Source: Oscillospiraceae bacterium
GTDB taxonomy: Bacteria; Bacillota; Clostridia; Oscillospirales; Acutalibacteraceae
NCBI GenBank assembly: GCA_902796295.1
Contig: CADBOL010000026.1
Location: forward strand, 1 to 29,194
Direction: 5' to 3'
DNA length: 29,194 nt
This document shows positions 1-6,978 of the stretch, one piece after another. The translations under genes and the position numbers were made by a program. Each line of letters opens with the position of its first letter. Position 1 is the first letter of the stretch. The notes beneath the pieces were generated by a model. That model was not told the origin of the DNA. It was given only the letters and a program-made list of their open reading frames with translations, and did no database searches.

Positions 1-322
1 CCTTGCTGATTTTAAGGCCGTTGGGTCTCTCGTGGGTTTTTATCACCCTGCCGTTGGGGTCGGGCAGAGCCGCGACCTCGAGCATACCTTTTGCCATCGC
101 CTCAATCCTTGATCTGTCAAGGGAAAGGCGGTCAATCATAACATCAGACATTTTGCCGGTTGAGGCGAGAACATCTTCTGCGTTTTCTTTGAGGATTTCG
201 TCTGTATTATCAATAAGCGACTGCGCCATTACGGAAATGGCGTTTATTTTTTTCTCATTTCCGAGGTTTTTTATATCGGGTTTTGCCTTTACGGCTCTAT
301 CTAATATTTCAGCGGTTGTCAT
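1..322 (-). CDS. proA: Glutamate-5-semialdehyde dehydrogenase (gamma-glutamyl phosphate reductase), N-terminal part
   Basis: This is the first 107 codons of ProA, the NADPH-dependent enzyme that reduces gamma-glutamyl phosphate to glutamate-5-semialdehyde, the second step of proline synthesis in the cytosol. Reading the minus strand from the ATG at 322 gives MTTAEILDRAVKAKPDIKNL and later SDVMIDRLSLDRSRIEAMA and VAALPDPNGRVIK, the typical ProA N-terminal helical region. The catalytic cysteine region lies beyond the left edge. The ribosome binding site GGGAGG lies inside the last codons of proB and only 2 bases separate the genes, so the two are co-transcribed and probably translationally coupled. 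The gene is cut by the window edge and shows no internal lesion. Confidence 0.93.
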   Translation of the reverse strand, partial: MTTAEILDRAVKAKPDIKNLGNEKKINAISVMAQSLIDNTDEILKENAEDVLASTGKMSDVMIDRLSLDRSRIEAMAKGMLEVAALPDPNGRVIKTHERPNGLKISK

Positions 323-324
323 TT

Positions 325-1092
325 TTATTTCCTCCCGTAAAATCTGGTTCCGGTCGGTATTCCGTCAACTATATCATAGAGCGCTTCGGGATTGTTGCTG
401 TTTGTGATTATCATATCTATGCCTTTTTCGGTTACCATCTTCGCGGCGTGTATCTTTGTCTCCATACCGCCGGTGCCGAAAGCAGTGCCCTTGCCCTGAG
501 CCATATTTTCAATGTCACCGGTTATTTCCCTGACTTCCGATATGAGCTTCGCTTCGGGATTGATCCTCGGGTTGCTGTCATAGAGCCCGTCGATATCCGA
601 GAGCAGTATGAGCAGATCCGCCTTTACGCTCACGGAAACTATCGCTCCGAGAGTATCATTGTCGCCGATGTTGAATTCCTCTGTGGAAATGGTATCATTT
701 TCATTGATAATGGGTATTACGCCGTATTCAAGCAGTCTGAATATGGTGTTGCGGAAGTTGCGGTGGTGATTTTCGTTTTCCACATCGTAATATGTTATGA
801 GAAGCTGGGCGATATTGTGATTGTATTTTGAAAATTCCTGGTCATAGACATACATCAGCTCGCACTGGCCCGTTGCCGCGGCCGCCTGCTTGCCGATGAT
901 GTCATCCGGCTTTTCACCGATATTGAGCTTGCCGACGCCCATTGCGATAGCGCCGCTCGACACAAGAATAATCTCATGCCCCGCGTTTTTAATATCGGAA
1001 AATATTTTGCAGAGCTGCTCCACTTTTCTGATATTGATTCTGCCTGTTTCGTGTGTGAGAGTGGATGTGCCTATTTTTATTACTATCCGCAT
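325..1092 (-). CDS. proB: Glutamate 5-kinase, short form without PUA domain
   Basis: ProB phosphorylates L-glutamate with ATP to gamma-glutamyl phosphate, the first committed step of proline synthesis. The 255-aa product starts MRIVIKIGTSTLT, the amino-acid-kinase nucleotide loop. It also carries LVSSGAIAMGVGKL, INENDTIS, LILLSDIDGLYD and GTGGMETKIHAAKMV, all characteristic of the family. It ends right after the kinase domain, whereas Escherichia coli ProB (about 367 aa) has an additional C-terminal PUA domain. Short forms are known in other bacteria, so this is not evidence of truncation. The ATG at 1092 follows GAGGAAAG with good spacing. A sigma-A promoter lies upstream at 1125-1153. Proline feedback normally acts on the kinase domain, so it could be retained. 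Confidence 0.95.
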   Translation of the reverse strand: MRIVIKIGTSTLTHETGRINIRKVEQLCKIFSDIKNAGHEIILVSSGAIAMGVGKLNIGEKPDDIIGKQAAAATGQCELMYVYDQEFSKYNHNIAQLLITYYDVENENHHRNFRNTIFRLLEYGVIPIINENDTISTEEFNIGDNDTLGAIVSVSVKADLLILLSDIDGLYDSNPRINPEAKLISEVREITGDIENMAQGKGTAFGTGGMETKIHAAKMVTEKGIDMIITNSNNPEALYDIVDGIPTGTRFYGRK

Positions 1093-1124
1093 TTTTCTTT
1101 CCTCTGTTTCGCCGATTTCAAAGT

Positions 1125-1153
1125 ATTATAACACATAGATGCGTGGTATTCAA
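1125..1153 (-). promoter_or_regulatory. Sigma-A promoter of proBA
   Basis: On the minus strand, TTGAAT (1153-1148), a 17-bp spacer and TATAAT (1130-1125) lie about 30 bp upstream of the proB start. The -10 box is a perfect consensus. It faces away from the plus-strand promoter at 1163-1191. Confidence 0.8.
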
Positions 1154-1162
1154 GAAAATTGA

Positions 1163-1191
1163 TTGAATTATTCACACGCGGGTAGTATAAT
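1163..1191 (+). promoter_or_regulatory. Sigma-A promoter of the amidohydrolase-birA operon
   Basis: TTGAAT (1163-1168), a 17-bp spacer and TATAAT (1186-1191) are followed by a likely start of transcription near 1198 and the ribosome binding site AGAGGAAA at 1213-1220. The TTG of the -35 box also opens a longer reading frame in phase with the downstream gene, but a promoter here means that frame is not translated from there. Confidence 0.8.
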
Positions 1192-1225
1192 CATAAAAGG
1201 ACTTTTCAATCAAGAGGAAATAAAA

Positions 1226-2020
1226 ATGATAATTGATTTTCACACCCATTGTTTTCCGGATGCCATAGCCGCAAAGGCAATGGAAATACTGAAAAACCGC
1301 TCGGGTATCTTTCACCCCTATCAGAACGGTACGGTTTCGGACCTCACAAAGCTGCAGCGCCGCGCAGACGTTGATTACAGCGTGATTCAGAATATTGCGA
1401 CAAATCCGCATCAGCAAAAAAAGGTAAATGATTTCGCGATTTCGCTTCTCGGCAATCCCGGCGTGATTCCTTTCGGCTCGGTGCATCCCGACAGTGAAGA
1501 CGCCGTTGAGGAGCTTTACCGTCTCAAGGAGGCGGGCATAAAAGGAATCAAACTTCACCCCGATTATCAGGAGTTTTACTGTGATGAGGAGAGAATGATT
1601 CCGCTCTATGAAAAGATAGCAGAGCTCGGTTTCATCACACTCTTTCACTGCGGGATTGATATGGGATATCCCAGCCCGGTCCACTGCGATGCCGAAAGAC
1701 TCAGCAGTATTCTTCCGGCATTCGGCGGCGCTCCTGTTGTTGCGGCGCATCTCGGAGGCCTTTGCGATAAAGAAAACGCGCTGAAATACCTTGCGGGCAA
1801 AGACATTTATCTTGACACTGCTTACACTTACGCCGCTCAGCCGCCCGCCTCGGTGAAAGAAATCATTTCAGCTCACGGGGCCGGCAGGATCCTGCTCGCG
1901 AGCGATTCGCCGTGGAATGACCCTGCCGACTGTATTGCTCTCGTGAAACTGCTCGGCTTCAGCGAAGAGGACGAGAAAAAAATTCTCGGTGAGAATGCGC
2001 GCAGGCTTCTCGGACTGTGA
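1226..2020 (+). CDS. Metal-dependent amidohydrolase (Amidohydrolase_2 / COG2159-like TIM barrel)
   Basis: This 264-aa protein is a small hydrolase or decarboxylase of the amidohydrolase superfamily, probably cytosolic. The substrate is not evident. Visible metal-site residues are the HTH pair (His6, His8 in IIDFHTHCFP), His141 (LFHCGID), His175 (VVAAHLGG) and Asp227 (LLASDSPW). The stretch FGSVHPDSED followed by GIKGIKLHPDYQ is typical of the family. I chose the ATG at 1226 because AGAGGAAA lies 5 bases upstream and the earlier in-frame start at 1163 falls in the promoter. It is the first gene of a four-gene operon; birA begins 16 bases after its stop. A TatD-type nuclease is less likely given the sequence pattern. 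Confidence 0.85.
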   Translation: MIIDFHTHCFPDAIAAKAMEILKNRSGIFHPYQNGTVSDLTKLQRRADVDYSVIQNIATNPHQQKKVNDFAISLLGNPGVIPFGSVHPDSEDAVEELYRLKEAGIKGIKLHPDYQEFYCDEERMIPLYEKIAELGFITLFHCGIDMGYPSPVHCDAERLSSILPAFGGAPVVAAHLGGLCDKENALKYLAGKDIYLDTAYTYAAQPPASVKEIISAHGAGRILLASDSPWNDPADCIALVKLLGFSEEDEKKILGENARRLLGL

Positions 2021-2036
2021 TAACCGGAGAATAATG

Positions 2037-2744
2037 ATGACTTTCAACGAAATTCATTTTGAAACAATCGGCTCGACCAATACTTATGCCCGTGAAAATG
2101 CCGGAGAGCTTGAAGCGCCCGTTCTTATCACGGCAGATGAGCAGACACGGGGCAGAGGCAGACGCGGAAACAGCTTTTATTCCCCGAAGGATGAAGGAAT
2201 CTATTTTACCCTCCTTTTTGAAGCTGAGCCGGGCTTTGACCTTGTCACGCCGGCTGCGGCTGTCTGTGTGTGTGAGAGCATCAAGGAACTGACGGGTAAA
2301 GAAACACAGATAAAGTGGGTAAACGATATATTTTATGAGGGTAAAAAAATCTGCGGAATCCTGTGTGAGCGTTTTGCGGCAGGGGAGAGGATTCTAACCG
2401 CCGCAGGTATCGTGATAAACCTCACAACACGGGATTTTCCGGCGGAGATTCCTCAGGCCGGCTCGCTCGGGGTGTCTGCCGTCGGCATATCGCTTGCCCG
2501 TGATATTTCACGCAGAATTCTTGAAACAAACAGCAGATTTGACAGAGGAAGAATACTCGGAGAATACAGGAAACGTCTTTTTATTCTCGGGCAGGAAATC
2601 AGCTTCGTAAAAAACGGCGAAACTTTTGAGGGAATCGCCGAAGATATAAATACGTACTGCAATCTCACCGTCAGGACGGCCGGCGGATATGAAACGCTGA
2701 AATCCGGTGAGATATCAGTAAAAATCAGGGAGTGTAACAAATGA
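2037..2744 (+). CDS. birA: Biotin--[acetyl-CoA-carboxylase] ligase, class I (no DNA-binding domain)
   Basis: The protein activates biotin as biotinyl-AMP and attaches it to a lysine of biotin carboxyl carrier domains. The 235-aa product begins directly with the catalytic domain (FNEIHFETIGSTNTYA) and lacks the N-terminal helix-turn-helix of class II BirA, so it should not repress biotin genes. Visible motifs are GRGRRG (residues 39-44, adenylate loop), KWVNDI (93-98, usually KWPNDI) and GKKICGIL (103-110). A short C-terminal SH3-like domain follows. ATG codons lie at 2034 and 2037. The second has better spacing from GGAGA (2026-2030); the first would add one Met. The stop overlaps the next start as ATGA. 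Confidence 0.93.
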   Translation: MTFNEIHFETIGSTNTYARENAGELEAPVLITADEQTRGRGRRGNSFYSPKDEGIYFTLLFEAEPGFDLVTPAAAVCVCESIKELTGKETQIKWVNDIFYEGKKICGILCERFAAGERILTAAGIVINLTTRDFPAEIPQAGSLGVSAVGISLARDISRRILETNSRFDRGRILGEYRKRLFILGQEISFVKNGETFEGIAEDINTYCNLTVRTAGGYETLKSGEISVKIRECNK

Positions 2745-3247
2745 AAAGAATCATATGCATAGCGGCTGCAATGCTTATCGCGGCGGGAGTTTTTGCCTCC
2801 TGCGGCGTTAAGGAGAGACCTTCGGAAACACAAAGGACTGCAAGAGAGACAACAACCCGCGAGCCGGACCCTCTCGCGGGCGATTACTATCTCAACACCG
2901 TCACAAAAGATAACGGAGACACCACAACTCACAGAACTGATGTGATAGAGCAGGATTCTCACGGCATTGAGGTCGTTATGATGTCGGCGGATGTGAAACC
3001 CGGTCAGCTCTGCAGCATCAAAATCAAAGGAGCTCCCGAATCCGTATTCAGGATTGAACTCTATGAAAACTCGCTCACAAGGCTTGAAATCGAAGGGCTT
3101 TCAAAAGCCGAATCGGATAAAGACGGTTTCGCATCATTTCAGTTTGTGATGCCCGGGACGGTCAAAGCCGGAGCCAAAGCGGTTATTATCAGACAGCAGG
3201 GTTTAAAAACAAACTATGTCAGAACGGCAATTTATGTAACGCAATGA
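2741..3247 (+). CDS. Putative lipoprotein of unknown function
   Basis: I do not recognise this 168-aa protein. It starts with MKRIICIAAAMLIAAGVFAS and then Cys, a lipoprotein signal peptide with a positively charged start, a hydrophobic core and a lipobox-like FASC around Cys21. A Thr/Arg-rich linker (about residues 30-45) follows, then a mainly polar domain of about 120 residues likely to be beta-rich. It is therefore probably anchored to the outer face of the membrane. Its start overlaps the birA stop (ATGA), and its own stop overlaps the next start in the same way, so translation of the three genes is probably coupled. Nothing in the neighbours explains its role. Confidence 0.8.
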   Translation: MKRIICIAAAMLIAAGVFASCGVKERPSETQRTARETTTREPDPLAGDYYLNTVTKDNGDTTTHRTDVIEQDSHGIEVVMMSADVKPGQLCSIKIKGAPESVFRIELYENSLTRLEIEGLSKAESDKDGFASFQFVMPGTVKAGAKAVIIRQQGLKTNYVRTAIYVTQ

Positions 3248-3834
3248 TTATAAAAATACTGAGTACCGATGATTACACGGCGGATGATTTTGAGCGTATG
3301 TCAGAGCAGATGTCTCCCGCGCGCAGAATCAAGGCCGGCAGATATGTTAACAGCGAGGCGTGGAAACTCTGCATACTTGCAGATTACTGCCTCAAAAAAG
3401 CCGTTGAAGAATACGGCAAAGCTCCTTCCGGAAACGCGGAAATTGTATATGCCCCGAACGGCAAGCCATATATTGAGGGGGCGGATTTTGAAATAAATAT
3501 AAGCCACAGCGGCAGGTTTGCCGCGGCGGCCGTGTCCGTATTCCCGGTAGGGATTGATATTGAAGACAAAAGGCGTGTGAGTCTGAGCTCAGCGCGTAAA
3601 TTCGCAACGGAAAACGAGCTGAAATACATAGGAGACTCACCCGAAAGACTGCTGAGGATATGGACTCATAAGGAGGCGTTTCTCAAATGCACCGGTGAGG
3701 GAATCTGCAATAATCTCAAGGATATTGAGATTTCCCCGGACGGAGAGACTCTTATCACGGAGCGCGAAGGATATTATTTCTCGGGCGAAGTGTCGCAGGA
3801 TTATGTCGTTACGGTGTGTGAGAAAAAGATATAA
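3244..3834 (+). CDS. 4'-phosphopantetheinyl transferase, Sfp/Gsp family
   Basis: The enzyme transfers the 4'-phosphopantetheine arm of CoA to a serine of carrier proteins (ACP or PCP). The 196-aa product has the two family signatures: VGIDIED (residues 102-108, Mg-binding Asp105 and Glu107) and WTHKEAFLK (140-148, with Lys143-Glu144). Upstream INISHSG carries the CoA-binding His88. It is somewhat shorter than Sfp (about 224 aa) but appears complete. No polyketide or peptide synthetase gene lies in the window, so its target must be elsewhere. Its start overlaps the lipoprotein stop (ATGA). The operon ends at the hairpin at 3844-3878. Confidence 0.9.
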   Translation: MIIKILSTDDYTADDFERMSEQMSPARRIKAGRYVNSEAWKLCILADYCLKKAVEEYGKAPSGNAEIVYAPNGKPYIEGADFEINISHSGRFAAAAVSVFPVGIDIEDKRRVSLSSARKFATENELKYIGDSPERLLRIWTHKEAFLKCTGEGICNNLKDIEISPDGETLITEREGYYFSGEVSQDYVVTVCEKKI

Positions 3835-3843
3835 CAGGATATC

Positions 3844-3878
3844 AAAACCGGGCTGACCGTCAAATCAGCCCGGTTTTT
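3844..3878. terminator. Bidirectional rho-independent terminator between convergent genes
   Basis: A 13-bp perfect stem (3844-3856 with 3865-3877) has an 8-base loop and a core GGGCTGA/TCAGCCC. It carries a T run on the plus-strand side and an A run on the other, so it can stop transcription from both the phosphopantetheinyl transferase gene and the convergent gene ending at 3897. Confidence 0.9.
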
Positions 3879-3896
3879 AAAATCGTAAATCTTATT

Positions 3897-5558
3897 TTAT
3901 TGATTGATTTCATAAACTCCGGCGCGGTAATCGCTGTAAGCAGAACCGTTTTCAAGCAGGGCACCGCAAGATCCGAATACATATACCTTGTTTCCGGATG
4001 AAACGGCGCTTGAAGCGACATCTCTTTCCGCTCCTCCGGAGTGGAATATCACATTCTGCTCACCCGATGCCGTGATGAAATCCGCAAAAGCATCATAGCC
4101 GCCGGCATTCTGCGTGTATTCGCCGTTATCGGATTCGGAATAACCGGTGAGCACATAGCCGTTTCTGGTTTTTGATATGGAGCAGAGATAATCGTTTGAG
4201 ATTCCTCTGAGCAGTCTGTCCCAGGATTTAAGGCCGAGAGAATTGACCGATACAACATAAATATCGGATCCGCCGCTCAAGTTGACTCCCTTGAGAGTAC
4301 CGGAGGTTACCGTGTAGCTGCCGTTTTTCAGAGAAAAGCTGCCGCCCGCGAGACAGCCGCCGCTGCCGTCGGCGCAGACATTGTCAAAATAGTCTCTGCC
4401 GTTTGATGAAAGCACATAATTCCATTTCATCAGACCGCTGCTGTCATATTTTATTATGACATTGTCAAGAGAACCTTTAATCAGACCGCTGAAGGCCGCG
4501 AAATCGCCGTCACTCGGCAGAGCGGAAATATCAACGAATATCCCTCCTGATGAATCGGCGTCAATGTCAACGACTTCGCTCACTCCGCTGCCTCCGAGAT
4601 AGCGTGTCCATTTTCTTTTGCCTTCGGAGTCGAATTTCATTATAACCGATGCACTGTAGCCGAAGTCGGGAATTCCGTCAAAATCATGAGTGGTTGATGT
4701 TGTTTTACCTCCCGCAACGAAACCTCCGTCGGAAGTCGCAGCGATACAGCTGAAATAATCGTTTCCCTCCCCGTATATCTTTACGGTGCGCAGTTCTTCA
4801 AGCTCCGGGGAATAGAATCTGATAAATGCGTAAGGCGTGCCGTCGGCAGAATTGTAATCGGAGTAACCGCAGACTGCAACTTCGCCCGAGGAAGACGGAG
4901 CAATTCCTGAAAAATGAATCTCGGCTGATGAGTTTGACATTTGAACGCATTTCAGCAGACTGCCGTCGGCGGAATGCTTTGAAATGAATGAACAGATATA
5001 TGAATAGTCGTAAAAATAAGTTCCCTCTCCGCATGTGAAAATACAGTTTCCCGAAACAGCGGAATCATTGACATAAAGATTCAGGGGCAGTCTTTTATAA
5101 TAGTTGACATTTTTGTTGTTTTCTTTTTTGACAGTACGCTGAATATAGCCGTCGTTGTAAAGAGTTTCAAGGCTCTGCGAGGCGGCGGTCGGGAGTATTC
5201 CCGCCCTGAGGCGTATCGGGTCAACTTTCTCATAGGTGTAACCGACAGCCTTATATACGGCACTGTCCGTTTCGCTGTAAGGTGACGGCAAATCCATATC
5301 GGCAACGCCGACGCTGAAAGTGCCGGATTCGGTTATTGAGGACGGAGAGGCCTTCAGAAGCTCATGCTCAAGCACGGCTGTTTCGGGCTCAGCGTCATCT
5401 TCAATGCCGAGGGCCTCAGCCGTAATGGTGCCCGATGCGGTTTCGGGTATATCGCTTTCCGGTTTTCCGGTGTTGATTCCGAGCATTCCCGAGAGCATCA
5501 CGAAGAATGACATAACCGCCGCGAAAATCGATTTTATGTATTCAAAAATGTTTTCCAT
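3897..5558 (-). CDS. Exported or membrane-anchored protein with six propeller-like repeats
   Basis: This 553-aa protein of unknown function begins with one hydrophobic segment (about residues 10-28, SIFAAVMSFFVMLSGMLGI) that is a signal peptide or N-terminal anchor. An acidic, Pro/Thr-rich linker follows (about 30-75). The remainder holds about six degenerate units of 45-60 residues (near 188, 243, 302, 365, 431 and 487). They share the pattern: hydrophobic strand, a D/S-x-G turn, W near the middle, then a GGF-VAGG-like end, for instance IMKFDSEGKRKWTRYLGG and IIKYDSSGLMKWNYVL. This resembles beta-propeller repeats seen in surface proteins. The ATG at 5558 is preferred over a GTG at 5567 because GGTGA gives it a usable binding site. 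It is monocistronic, with its own promoter (5590-5618) and the shared terminator. Confidence 0.75.
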   Translation of the reverse strand: MENIFEYIKSIFAAVMSFFVMLSGMLGINTGKPESDIPETASGTITAEALGIEDDAEPETAVLEHELLKASPSSITESGTFSVGVADMDLPSPYSETDSAVYKAVGYTYEKVDPIRLRAGILPTAASQSLETLYNDGYIQRTVKKENNKNVNYYKRLPLNLYVNDSAVSGNCIFTCGEGTYFYDYSYICSFISKHSADGSLLKCVQMSNSSAEIHFSGIAPSSSGEVAVCGYSDYNSADGTPYAFIRFYSPELEELRTVKIYGEGNDYFSCIAATSDGGFVAGGKTTSTTHDFDGIPDFGYSASVIMKFDSEGKRKWTRYLGGSGVSEVVDIDADSSGGIFVDISALPSDGDFAAFSGLIKGSLDNVIIKYDSSGLMKWNYVLSSNGRDYFDNVCADGSGGCLAGGSFSLKNGSYTVTSGTLKGVNLSGGSDIYVVSVNSLGLKSWDRLLRGISNDYLCSISKTRNGYVLTGYSESDNGEYTQNAGGYDAFADFITASGEQNVIFHSGGAERDVASSAVSSGNKVYVFGSCGALLENGSAYSDYRAGVYEINQ

Positions 5559-5589
5559 TTTATTCACCGCCGTATATTAATCCATTTTG

Positions 5590-5618
5590 ATATTATCACA
5601 ATATAACTGTTTTTTCAA
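5590..5618 (-). promoter_or_regulatory. Sigma-A promoter of the repeat-protein gene
   Basis: On the minus strand, TTGAAA (5618-5613), a 17-bp spacer and TAATAT (5595-5590) lie about 30 bp upstream of the ATG at 5558. Confidence 0.7.
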
Positions 5619-5651
5619 TGAAATAATTTTTAATTTTATATGAAATTACAG

Positions 5652-5680
5652 TTGTTAAAAGCCATACCTTATGATATGAT
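5652..5680 (+). promoter_or_regulatory. Sigma-A promoter of the larA-like/gnd operon
   Basis: TTGTTA (5652-5657), a 17-bp spacer and TATGAT (5675-5680) lie 32 bp upstream of the start codon at 5713. The surrounding DNA is very AT-rich, so other -10-like hexamers exist nearby; this pair has the best spacing. Confidence 0.65.
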
Positions 5681-5712
5681 AAATTTAATTATATTATAAC
5701 GGGAGCCGGAAT

Positions 5713-6960
5713 ATGATTAAGACGAGCGAAAGTTATATTTCCGATAATGAGCTGAGAAAATCGCTTGAGGAATTTCTTGAAAAAGAAAATCCGGAGAAGG
5801 TGCTTCTCCTTCCGCCGGATTATACCCGCCTCTACTCGGGCGCGGGTAAAATAACCGAAATTCTCTATGACCTTTTAAAGGATAAATGCCGGGTTGACAT
5901 AATGCCCGCTCTTGGCACTCACGAGCCGATGACACGTGAGGAGTGTGAGGCGTTTTTCGGTAAAGAGATACCGTTTGAAAAAATCATTGTCCATAACTGG
6001 CGCAGGGATATCGTCAAAATCGGCGAAGTTCCCGCAGAGTTTGTCAGCAGCGTTTCCGAAGGGCTTGTGAATGACAAGATAGATGTTGAAGTCAACAGGC
6101 TCATTATGGATAAATCCTACGACCTCATCATTTCAATAGGTCAGGTTGTGCCTCATGAAGTGGTTGGCATGGCAAACTACTCAAAGAATATTTTTGTCGG
6201 CTGCGGCGGCAGCAGTATGATAAACTCCTCTCATATGCTCGGCGCTTTTTACGGGATGGAGAGGATTATGGGAAAAGACTTTTCACCCGTGCGCAAGGTT
6301 TTTGATTACGCGCAGGAGCATTTTCTCGGGGATGTGCCGCTGAAATACATTCTCACGGTTACCACCAATGAGGGCGATGAAACGCTGATTCACGGCCTTT
6401 ATATCGGGAATGAGCGCAGGCTTTTTGAGAGCGCTGTTGAGCTCAGTCAGAAGATCAATCTCGTTCACGTTGACAGGCCTTTTAAAAAAGCCGTTGTTTA
6501 TCTTGACCCGCGTGAATTCAAAAGCACATGGCTGGGCAACAAGGCAATATACAGGACGAGGATGGCTATCGCAGACGGCGGCGAGCTTATTATACTTGCT
6601 CCCGGTGTCGCAAAATTCGGCGAGGATGCCGAGAATGACCGCCTCATACGCAAATACGGATACGTCGGCAGGGAAAAAATACTGAAGCTGACGGCAGAGA
6701 ATGATGACCTCAAGGGCAATCTTTCGGTTGCGGCGCATCTGATTCACGGCTCGTCCGACGGCAGATTCCGCATCACCTACTGTACGGAGAAGCTCACCGG
6801 AGAAGAGGTCACCGGCGCGGGATTCGACTACATTCCTTATTCCGAGGCAGCCGGTAAATACGATCCCCGGATTCTCAAAGACGGATTTCATACCGAAGAC
6901 GGAGAGGAGTTCTTCTATATAAGCAACCCCGCTCTCGGGCTTTGGGTTTTCGATAAATAA
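5713..6960 (+). CDS. LarA-family nickel-dependent hydroxy-acid racemase/epimerase homologue (DUF2088)
   Basis: The 415-aa protein belongs to the lactate racemase superfamily, whose members invert the C2 centre of 2-hydroxy acids with a nickel-pincer cofactor bound to a lysine. Visible features are a DYTR motif (residues 36-39), ALGTHEPMT (66-74) and a PHEV-SKNIFVG-SSHM series. The series places His148, Lys158 and His174 where LarA has its cofactor and catalytic residues. LarA homologues acting on malate, phenyllactate and D-gluconate are known, so the substrate need not be lactate. The gnd gene 18 bases downstream and a KDG-kinase-like gene suggest a sugar acid (inference). The cofactor genes larB, larC and larE are not in this window. 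GGGAG at 5701-5705 serves the ATG. Confidence 0.85.
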   Translation: MIKTSESYISDNELRKSLEEFLEKENPEKVLLLPPDYTRLYSGAGKITEILYDLLKDKCRVDIMPALGTHEPMTREECEAFFGKEIPFEKIIVHNWRRDIVKIGEVPAEFVSSVSEGLVNDKIDVEVNRLIMDKSYDLIISIGQVVPHEVVGMANYSKNIFVGCGGSSMINSSHMLGAFYGMERIMGKDFSPVRKVFDYAQEHFLGDVPLKYILTVTTNEGDETLIHGLYIGNERRLFESAVELSQKINLVHVDRPFKKAVVYLDPREFKSTWLGNKAIYRTRMAIADGGELIILAPGVAKFGEDAENDRLIRKYGYVGREKILKLTAENDDLKGNLSVAAHLIHGSSDGRFRITYCTEKLTGEEVTGAGFDYIPYSEAAGKYDPRILKDGFHTEDGEEFFYISNPALGLWVFDK

Positions 6961-6978
6961 AAAGCAAGGAGAAAAGAT

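Noticed and set aside
283..831. Plus-strand open frame of 182 codons across proB
   Set aside because: It is antisense to a clearly conserved proB gene, has no convincing binding site and shows no recognisable motif.
1163..1225. Longer amidohydrolase frame from a TTG at 1163
   Set aside because: The TTG is the -35 box of a good promoter, and the ATG at 1226 has its own AGAGGAAA binding site and begins the conserved domain.
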